A stretch of 64,000 nt of DNA from Vibrio aerogenes (GTDB taxonomy: Bacteria; Pseudomonadota; Gammaproteobacteria; Enterobacterales; Vibrionaceae): contig NZ_AP024861.1 of assembly GCF_024346755.1 (NCBI RefSeq), positions 434,001 through 498,000 on the forward strand, in the 5' to 3' direction. The notes below the pieces were generated by a model. The model was not told the DNA's origin, did no database searches, and saw only the letters and a list, made by a program, of their open reading frames with translations. This document shows positions 51,901 to 59,700 of this stretch, one piece after another (within the stretch, counting starts at the first letter, position 1; each line of letters opens with the position of its first letter). The translations under genes and the position numbers were made by a program.

Positions 51901-53018
51901 AGTATGTTTATGCGGGTGGTCGCCTGATTGCTGTCAATATCGATGTGAAAAAGACCGATGGTGACGGAAATGATGCTTCTGTTGATCGACAGGTTCGTTA
52001 TAGTCATAGTGATGCTTTACAATCAGTAGATATGGTTACCGATATCTGGGGGAACATTGTTACCCGTAAAAATTATGACGCATGGGGTAAATCACGTGCA
52101 TTTGAATGGGCTAAACCGTCTAATTATGTTGCACAGGCGCTGATGATGAACCGGACTTATACCGGCCATGAAGAGGTGACAGAAGTCGGACTGATTCATA
52201 TGAATGGACGGGTGTATGACCCGATACTGGCTCGTTTTATCAGCGCTGATCCTTATATCCAGGCACCGGATAATACGCAGTCTTACAATCGCTATAGCTA
52301 TGTTGTCAATAATCCGATGAAATACTCAGACCCATCGGGGCACTTCTTTAAGAAGTTGTTTAAGAAAGCACGTAAGCTGTTGAAGCGAATTGCTAAAAAT
52401 GTTTATCGGGAAGTATCTAAGAGTAAGTGGGTTAATGATACCCTCAGAGGCTTCTCCTGCTCCGTCGGGATGTTGGGATGTCTGTTATACGATGGGTTTA
52501 TGACGCTTGGGAAAACAGGTTCTTTCACGAAAGCGGGGATATCAATGGCGGCAAGCTTTATTACGTCAGTTTCTGTAGATATCGGAGTTAAGGTAGGGAA
52601 ATGGGTTCAGGAATTAGCGCTGAAAGCATCACCATATTTGAGTAAAGCGGTGAATGCAACTTTGTCATGGACAGGGATGGATAAACTCGTCGGTCTGTTT
52701 ACCGATAAAAATGTCGGGAATCTGGCCTCGAAAGCAGCTGTATATGGTGCTTACAAAGGATCGAGTAAATTTGTCACTAAAGAGCTCAATAAACTGGCAG
52801 ATTCGATGAAGAAAAATGCGAATTCGACTGAGACTGGTACGATTGCCCATGCGAGAAGCATGATAGCTTCTGCGGCTTCTATAACCAGTTCGCGTGGTGT
52901 TTCAGCGCAGCAGAGTCGTTCTCAATCAACGGCCGCTTCAGCCAGAACCAATCCATTGTCGGTATATGACACAACGACAAGTTATCAGCAGGATGTGCAG
53001 AGAGCCGCGGCAGGCTAG
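45969..53018 (+). CDS. Exported SpvB/TcdB-like RHS-repeat protein with variable C-terminal tip
   Basis: A 2349-residue polymorphic toxin-like protein. A Sec signal peptide (residues 1-18, cleaved near VCA-QT) precedes an SpvB/TcdB-type domain (about 35-320; ASYQIPLELPDGRGGNTPQL, MGVGFTLSGLTSIGRC). Next come seven repeats of a WWxDxxGDGxxDxCR unit with a second Cys (about 330-660), and a TcdB-like middle region (NGLGMTSQVWFGSYG). YD/RHS repeats (about 1020-2090) are interrupted by a helical insert (about 1500-1770). The RHS core ends with GRVYDPILARFISADPY and DPSGH near residue 2125. The last 220 residues, starting with a Lys-rich stretch, are the presumed effector tip and match no family I know. 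Such shells encapsulate C-terminal toxins in Tc complexes. No obvious immunity gene follows. Confidence 0.9.
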   Translation: MNKLAGLLGLLTASVCAQTVSYTETVGTLPGELSITQGIASYQIPLELPDGRGGNTPQLAIEYSSQVDSHSSMGVGFTLSGLTSIGRCSSNQFTDQQYLPAENSPRDKFCLNGSRMVIADGIRGEDGSVYFLQQDNLTRISLTNNASDSGSYFVAKTKSGEQMTYRFHTQSGLWLLSETTNTTQTNPVKYTYTDNGDISRISYDIYQVDFKYQPMPNSDFLLSRKNKVGKLYSSSERLTRIELSASDTLKTYYKINYQPKGETQVSSIDGHLVRSVQYCDSSNQCLPATTFTWNNIQQPAADQEFFSQSTLNTQMGNWGKKTPAGWSGYPISWWTDVTGNGDFDFCKTASSGMNCHFNVAGENHEIAFTLTNWGSADSHWWLDLNGDNKNEYCRDDNQQLVCTTFSRDGSQKSDQYPLPDLGVKDYRWWQDMDGDGVTEFCRRVTTDLVCSQLEKQDSGFLWKDTLHLKNMTWEKGAQVSWVDLDGNGSQDLCRIATTGAMTCTLFNGTEVKGAQERHFSLTKAGASDKRWWVDINGDGASDLCRATKNSAGKEIDLTCSYGSLEQVTELNNDLVLEGGTDWAGTWGDTGKSWWQDFNQDGVIDFCRAIGTQVSCTNINHENYRFKITSWGDGKRWFFDLNQDSKLDFCTSQSGQLNCASASTPARQFLLSKVTNGLGMTSQVWFGSYGAHTDRTKLTPPELPMRSLSLASQVAYRLDADNGSGKTSYVFRYGPYTYHGAGERSGGFSWIMQREFINGKNSRNHYVELYTAFPYTQRTKHSQEYLANDDQLDATCSKCNEDSFWNYRHLTLTRESETAFGYKTQTRTGQAYQKSQLEVNTKVQSLASKPYQLIQYQNQYYVKKPEMHVPIAGSIIVPISPSPQYYLAENFAEISELSHGAKATLTAVSQDVAAQLALQPIQQEVTYIVDPVQYQQVLSNTPVTVSHETYLVYETTRTDKEYDLSKDLLRTIVTSNEQVDDYGNPAKSVTETTGINPVSGVSESYKTEVEKQYSNDNSAKWLIGLLTHVQTTHIHADGSKIVRSLVNEYDPDTGLLLKETKNPGNSLAVTKQYHYNDEGFPESETISAQQNGSQSSRTTASLQNFSQATLTESRTDPMGHQIRTVFDRVNNLTTIRDINNLESRIYKDSFGRKTEIWQPTTNGFVKTYISYLSASASQCGPVPSGAVYCKVSQTSGKPDEAVFYDLLDREIRKSHKALNGKWAIVDSQYNALNQVLSVTRAYYQGDVPQYTYNHYDKSGRLVSVSEPGPAGKDSSWVTYTYSPFVKVKTDANGRKHSTYTNVMGWQIQVSEAEGGKVSKHYYADGSLKQVTDSGGHTASFQYNIQGKKIYHKDPDLGTWTYVYDGFGQLQSVTDAKDQTSAMTYDALGRMIKRTEQTKQSGETTKNRTTIWAYDAVSDKNGTRRWNGALLQSEVKDELIENYYFDTAGRKIKEEQITEDQTFTRSFEYNTLGQLVKETRPDNFTLNYKRDNTTGINTEIWGDITQAQVNFSAEEYQQVILPLIDQALARAKDYLQKVKELRAQQYFYQARQEEYQALQDHVISVDGASENAKYAQKMYAELHGRALDVYTDEYGEEYYRVPDRTVIVNGSMMIPVIQSPQFHLKLEGNVLRQVSLEEWAAVESSLTSSDKVAYYGNYTPEGTSGLATFTLDRDDPLYDQRMRQMFTRLNTLASDIQRAQYVQDHINQKATTYLEAANQLVNLVKQVKLVSQKYRSLTTSSETEAEQLQALKDDNPSAGRLSYWKMSDMDAEGRITAEVYGNGLINSYDYHEGSGQLLNVSTRQGSKLIRSLQYTYDRMDNVTSRYDIVNDIYETYSYDKLDRLISNRLTGTNGKHMDNPLFNQTYTVKYSTGGNIVYKSDVGNYLYADASHAHAVTKAGDATYTYDNNGNMLSGNGRSFVWTGFNKPEKMTSADSWASFKYDQDRKRYFKQNNNGEKTWYFDKSYERVEGTDGKVTHKQYVYAGGRLIAVNIDVKKTDGDGNDASVDRQVRYSHSDALQSVDMVTDIWGNIVTRKNYDAWGKSRAFEWAKPSNYVAQALMMNRTYTGHEEVTEVGLIHMNGRVYDPILARFISADPYIQAPDNTQSYNRYSYVVNNPMKYSDPSGHFFKKLFKKARKLLKRIAKNVYREVSKSKWVNDTLRGFSCSVGMLGCLLYDGFMTLGKTGSFTKAGISMAASFITSVSVDIGVKVGKWVQELALKASPYLSKAVNATLSWTGMDKLVGLFTDKNVGNLASKAAVYGAYKGSSKFVTKELNKLADSMKKNANSTETGTIAHARSMIASAASITSSRGVSAQQSRSQSTAASARTNPLSVYDTTTSYQQDVQRAAAG

Positions 53019-53052
53019 TTCACGTATTTTCAATCCCAATAGGAATCTGATG

Positions 53053-53082
53053 AAAAAACCTGACATTGATGTCAGGTTTTTT
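53053..53082 (+). terminator. Terminator after the RHS gene
   Basis: The inverted repeat aaaaaacctgac / gtcaggtttttt with an attgat loop lies 35 bp after the RHS stop. Confidence 0.85.
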
Positions 53083-53715
53083 ACTTGTTTGATAGCGATA
53101 TTATCCTGACGATAAGCACTGATAATCCTATTTTAAAAGCCACTTTACTCCCTGACTTCCTCCCCCCATGCCAACTCTTTATAATTGTGTTTTATATCTT
53201 ATTATGATATCTATTGCACTGCGTTGTGTTGTGTTACTTTGAAGCCACTGATGAATAAGTGACGGCTGTACATTCAAATATATCTTTGATGTGATTTGTT
53301 CTTTATTTCGATCGCTGAAGACACTGTCAGCTGTTTCTGCCTGTGAGAAAGACGATACTGACATTATCCCTTACAGATAATCCTGTTTTCACTCATGACG
53401 AGCGATTTGGTTGCAGTTTTCCTGCCTCAGGCGCTCAGGGTTTCAGTTGATTCAGAAGTTAATGTATATACCCAAAACTGAAGTTGCGCTCAAAGCGTGA
53501 GTCATAATAATTCCTGTATGGCCGGAGCTGGCAAAAGTATTGCCGAATATCAGCTGAGCAAGTTGGTTGTTTCTGAAAATAAAGGGATATTAAAAGAAAA
53601 GATACCAATCGCATAAAAGGTTTGAACATCAGAATGAGTTTGGCGGAGCAAGCGTCATTAACGTGATAACAACTTCAGGTATGTCCGGTATAAATTATAT
53701 ATAAGGTATACCATA
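53083..53715. other. Region upstream of the assembly-line gene
   Basis: A 633-bp stretch without a convincing gene. A 61-codon frame on the minus strand (53179-53364) has no Shine-Dalgarno that I can support. Family B palindrome arms face each other at 53467-53486 and 53670-53692, enclosing about 183 bp. The AT-rich end (tataaattatatataagg) just before the synthase ATG probably contains its promoter or ribosome binding site (AAGG at 53703-53706). Confidence 0.45.
53467..53692. repeat. Family B arms in inverted orientation
   Basis: tatacccaaaactgaagttg (53467-53486) faces caacttcaggtatgtccggt (from 53670). Their tips (TATACC and CTGAAGTTG) are complementary. The enclosed DNA may be a small non-autonomous element or an accidental pair of repeats. 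Confidence 0.45.
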
Positions 53716-56700
53716 ATGTATAAAGAATTAGGCTGGATCCAGCAGACTCTGCTTGATCAGTTTCATCACCGTGCCAGTGAAATCGCTTTGCGGGACTGTG
53801 CTTCACTTCCGCATCAAATTTACACCTATCAGGACGTCGAGCATAAAATAAGCATCATTTCTGAATACTTACTCCCGCACTATAGCCAAAGAGCACTGCT
53901 GTTGCTTCCTGGTAGTTCTTATTTTGTGTTCAGTTTTTTAGCCTGTGCGATGTCAGGCGTGACGGCGGTACCGGTCAATCTGCCCGGAGAGAAAAGAATC
54001 CGCCGGGTGAAAACCATGCTGACCCATATCATGAAGGACTGCGATCCGAAAATTATTCTCGCCATGTCTTCATCCAGAGAAAGTATTGAATCACTGGGAT
54101 GGAATCAGGAACGGCAGGTTATCTATCTGGATGAATTATTTGAAACTCATCAGGGGTTCTCACTCACCCAAACGATGTTCCGGGCGCCGGTTGCACCCGT
54201 TATGCTGCAATATTCGTCGGGGTCGACCGGGGTACCGAAAGCGGTGTGTAATTATGATAAAAATATCATGAATCACCATCACTTGATGGTCAGAATGAAT
54301 GCTGCTGTTGACGGTATACATACGGCAACATGGTTGCCTTTTTATCATGATCTCGGATTGTTTTATGGCTTATTATTTCCGCTTTTCTCCGGCGGGAGCT
54401 GTACCTTTATCCGGCCAAGTCAGTTTGTTGCGGATCCGTTGTCATGGTTGTCTCTGATTGGACAATATAAAGCAACGATTATTACAGCGCCCGACTTTGC
54501 TTATCGTTTATGTGTGGATGCCGTTGATGAAAAAGAGGTTCCCGGACTTGATCTGTCCAGCCTGCAAGTCGCCTTAACCGCGGCAGAACCGATCCGGCCT
54601 GAAACCGTTGACCTGTTTCAAGACTACTTCCGCCCGGCAGGCTTTACCCCGGACATGTATATGACCGGTTACGGCATGGCAGAAGCCACACTGGTGGTCA
54701 GTTATAAAAAAATCGGCGCACCGATGATTCGCAAAACGTTTGATGAAAAAGCACTGGCACAGGGGATTGCCAAAGAGACGCCACAGGGCCGGGAATTGAT
54801 TGGCTGCGGTAAAGAATTTGGCAGCTGGGATTTGAGAATTGTGGATCCGGATACCTGTCTTCAGTGTGAAGCGGGTCAGGTGGGTGAAGTCTGGATGAGC
54901 GGTGAATGTTTACCCGCAGGGTACTGGAATCAGCCAGAGCTGACAGCAAGTGTCTATCAGGCAAAACTGGCCGGGCAACCCAGTGATAAGCACTATTTAC
55001 GGACCGGTGATTTGGCTTTTCTTCTTGAAGGTGAGCTGTATATTTGCGGACGAATTAAGGATGTGATTATTGTGGCGGGTGAAAACCATATGCCCAATGA
55101 CATGGAAGCGACCATTGAAAAATACTGTGAGCTGGTAGATATCGGTGGTGCCTGCTTTGTTCAGGATACTGAGACCGGCGATATCAATAGTATTTGTGAA
55201 GTGCACCGTCATACGCCTGAAGAATATCTGGAAAGTCTGGCTCAGGATATTTACGCCCGGGTGCGTCAGCATCATCACTTGCTGGTGTCCCAAGTCATTC
55301 TGATCCCCAAAGGCCACCTCAAAAAAACTTCCAGCGGTAAAATCCGCCGCCGTCATATGCTGATGGATCTCAACAATGAGACATTGAATGTTTTATATCG
55401 TGCATCATTTAATGACATCAACAAAGAAGAGATTGCCCTTCGCACAGCAGACGGGAAGAGCGCAGAACCTGATTTCATTCTGTCGTCACTAAAAGCCGTG
55501 CTGGGAGAAGAGATTATCGATGAAAAACAGGGTTTTGCAGATCTGGGTGTGACCAGCCTTGTCGCTGCCCAATGGTGTCGGCAGCTGGCCGGACATTATG
55601 GGTTGTCCATGTCTCCGACGATCCTGTTTGCTTACCCGAATGTAAAAGCACTCCGCCAGTGGATCCATTCCCGTCTCCCATCTCAAGCGACAGAACAGTC
55701 GTCAGTTTCGGCCAGAAATCAGCAGGTTGCTGTGGTTGCAATCAGTTGTCGTTTACCCCGTCAGGAAGCAGACTCATCCTGGCGTGACTATGCTGACTGG
55801 CTGATGAAAGGTGAGTGTGCCGGAAAAATGCTGGCTTCGGATGATCGCCAGTTTTCCCTGCCGGTCGGCTATCTCGAAGATGTGGATAAGTTTGATGCCC
55901 GTTTCTTTGGTCTTTCTTCTCAGGAAGCCCGGTTGATGGATCCACAACAGCGTTGGCTGATGGAACTGGGCTGGCATCTGTTTGAGCAGGCCGGGTGGTC
56001 TCCTGCACAAATCAAAGGACAAAAATACGGCATTTATATTGGTCAGGGCAGTCAGGACTACAGCGATATGGTCGTCAGCCAGAATCATGAAAAGTTTGCC
56101 AAAGGGTATTTTGTCACCGGGAACTCCCGAAGTGCGGCGTCCGGCAGACTGGCGAAATACTTTGGACTGAGAGGTCCGGCAGTCACGATTGATACGGCTT
56201 GTTCTTCTTCTTTGGTGGCCATTGATGCCGCGGTGAAATTCATTCAGTCCGGTAGCGGTAATACCGCCATTGCCGGTGGGGTGAACTTTCTGCTTTCAGC
56301 ATCGAATGAACAGGCATTGATCAGCGCAGGCATGCTCTCTCCGGATGGTTGTTGCTCAACACTCAGTGAGCAGGCCAATGGCTATATGCGCTCCGAAGGG
56401 GCCGGATTAATCCTGCTGAAAAGTTATGATGCTGCGGTTGCTGATGGCGACCCCATCCTGGCTGTGATAGAAGCCAGTGCCGTCGGGCAGGATGGTGAGA
56501 GCAGCAGCCTGACTGCGCCCAATCCTTTAGCGCAGGGGGCAATGGTTCAGGATGTTCTGGAACAAAGTGGCTTATCGGTTGATGATATTGATGCCGTTGA
56601 AATGAACGGCACCGGCACAGCGTTGGGGGATTCGATTGAATTGCATGCGCTCGACAGTGTGTATAGCCACCGTCAGAAAGCGTTGAACTTAACCACCTTT

Positions 56701-59700
56701 AAGCCTCAGCTGGGGCACTTTGAGTCAGCTTCGGGCGTGGTTGGGGTGATTCATGCTGTCGCGCAGATGCACCAGCAACACTTGTTTGCTCATCCGGGCT
56801 TTACCCGCTTCAATCCGCACTTGTCGGAATGGATGTCCCGCTATGCATTCAGTCGTCATGTGCGTCCTGAGAAACTCAGCCGGATGGCTGTGAATGCGTT
56901 TGGATTTACCGGCACACTGGCTCATTTGATCTTGCGTCATTATCCACAGGATTCAGACTGGCCAGAGGCGGGGCAATCGCAAACCGATCTGTCAGAAACG
57001 GATCTATCAGAAACGGATCTGTCAGACACAGATCAGCAGTCAGCTGCGGGTTCGTCGCAGCCGCCATTGCGTCAACCGACGGTGAACCGTTTCCCGCTGA
57101 CCGCAGCCAGTGAACACAGCCTGCGTGCTCTGGCGGCACGCTGGAAATCACTGTTACAGCATCAGCCTGATACGATGCATCAGCCGCTGATACAGGCCTG
57201 GTTATGTAAACGGGAGCACGGATTGCCGGTCCGGGTGTGTCTGAAATATGCAGATGTTGCTGACCTGACGGCACAACTCGATGAAATCGCCTGTGGCATT
57301 TTGCCGGACAGTCAAACCGCCGGTTCTGAGGTGGAACTCTGGTTGCAGGGAGAGCACTATGACTGGTCAGCTTCTGTCAGCTATCCGATTTTCCCGGCAA
57401 CGGTCATCAACTTATTGCCTTTGTATCCTTTCTGCCGGGAGCGTTACTGGATTGAGTTGCCTGAAGCAGCTGGTGCTGTTGATTCACTGGGCGCCGTGGC
57501 TGAAGCTGCCGTGGATGGGCATGCATTTATCACCCGCTGGCTGAAAGAGGCGCTGGATATTGAGACAGACACGCTCTCTGATCAGGACAATCTGATTAAT
57601 CTGGGACTGAATTCTGTTCAGCTGATTGATTTTGTCGATGAAGCACGAAAAGCGGGCGTTCATTATGAGCTGGTTCGTCTTTATGAGCATCCGACGATTC
57701 AGGGGTGGCTGTCCCTGTGGCATCAGGAAACGCCGGTCTCAACATCGCAGGTTTGTGCAGAAAACTGCCCGGATGATGTCCTGAGCCAGCCCTTTGAGCT
57801 GACCAATATTCAGCGGGCTTACTGGCAGGGCCGGAATCCTGATCTGGTTCTGGGGGGCGTGGCCTGCCACGCTTATCTTGAATTTAATTGCCCGACGCTG
57901 GATACCGACAGACTCAGCGATGCCTTGAATGCGCTGGTTCAGCGTCACAGTCTGTTGCGGATGAGAATGAATGCAGACGGGGCGGGTTATTTTATTGCAT
58001 ATGAACCGGCCCGGATAACGGTTTACCCGTGGCAGGATCTCAGTGATTCAGAAGCGCAGCAAAAGCAGCTGGAACTTCGGGAACAGTTGCAAAGCAGAGT
58101 ACCTGATTTGCGTACGGAGCCGGGATTTGCGGTTTGTGTCAGCCAGACAGCGCAGGGAAGCCGTTTGCATGTTGATGTTGATATGGTGATTGCTGATGCC
58201 ATGAGTATTGAAATTCTGCTCGATGATCTGGCCGGTTTCTATACGCATCCTGAAACGACTCAAGCGGTGGAACCCACGGTTCATTTCCCTGAATATTTGC
58301 ACGATATCCGGACAACAGGCGGCTCTGATGTCGATCAGGCGTACTGGGAAGCTCAGATTCCGGACCTGCCCGGTGCACCGGCACTACCGCTGGCAGTCCG
58401 GCCGGAGCAAACCGGAAAGCCCCGCTTTGTTCACCGGCAGTGGCAGTTACCGGCTACCCGGTGGACGGCATTGCAACAGGCCGGTTATCAGCACCAGATT
58501 ACACCATCGATGCTGTTGGCCGCTTGTTTTGCTGAAACCCTCCGCGGCTGGAGCGATCACCGGGAGTTCTGCCTGAATCTGACGATTTTTAACCGTCGTC
58601 ATGAAACGCTGGACATTGCCGATATGGTGGCAGACTTCACCACACTGATGCTGCTTGCCTGTCGTCCTTCGGCTCAGGATACCCTGCTGGACAATGCCCG
58701 TTGCTTAAATGAAACCTTTATGGCCGGGCTGGATCATGCCCGTTTTGATGCGGTCAATGTGCTGCGGGAAATGTCGCGACAGTCCGGTACTCAGGTCATG
58801 ATGCCGGTGGTCTTTACCAGCAATATTGGTCATGATTTCCTCCCGGATTATCCGTTCGGAAAAATTGATTATGTGGTTTCTCAGACACCGCAGGTCTGGC
58901 TGGATTGTCAGGTCCGGCAGGACGACGGCAATCTGGTGATCAGCTGGGATTCTGTGGATGAACTGTTTCCTGAGCAGATGATCGATCACATGTTTGACTT
59001 TATGGGGCGCTTAATCACGTCGCTGGCTGAACAGCCTGAACGATTATCTGAACCGGTTCATGCCTTCCTGTCAGACGAACAACTCGAACAACGCTTTGTC
59101 AATAACCAGACAAATCTGATACCGCTTCATCACCGGACGCTGCATGGACGTTTCTTCGAATGGGCTGAGTCTCATCCCGGCCATATCGCCCTGATTGACG
59201 AGCGGGGTTCTCTGACCTATCAGGAACTGGCGGAAAGGGCAACCGGGCTCGCATATCGTCTGTATCAGCATGATGTGTGTGTCGGCGACCGGGTTGCTGT
59301 CATTCTGCCGAAAGGACGGGAGCAAATCATCGCAACACTGGCCGTGCATGTGGTTGGGGCTGCTTATATACCACTGGATAAAGAACAGCCTCAGCAGCGC
59401 ATTCAACAGATCATTGCTCAGGCATCTCCCCGCTGTCTGGTGGCCGACAGCAGTGCAGAAAGTTATTCTCTGCCCGTGATTGATATTGCAGATACCGGCG
59501 CAGCAAGACTCGAGCAACCCTGCTGGCCGAGGTTCTGGCCGGGCAATGTGGCTTATATCATTTATACATCCGGCTCAACCGGTGTACCGAAAGGGGTTGT
59601 CACGACGCATCAGGCCGCAGCCAATACCATTGACGATATGATTGTTCGCCTCTCACTGAATCCATCGAGCCGCTCGTTTGCATTGTCAGCACTGAATTTT

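Noticed and set aside
52894..53109. 71-codon plus-strand frame overlapping the RHS 3' end, considered as an immunity gene
   Set aside because: It overlaps the coding end in another frame and runs into the terminator; the Arg-rich composition is typical of a shadow frame.
53179..53364. 61-codon minus-strand frame after the RHS gene, considered as an immunity gene
   Set aside because: Opposite strand to the toxin, beyond its terminator, with no supported start signal; only conservation could rescue it.
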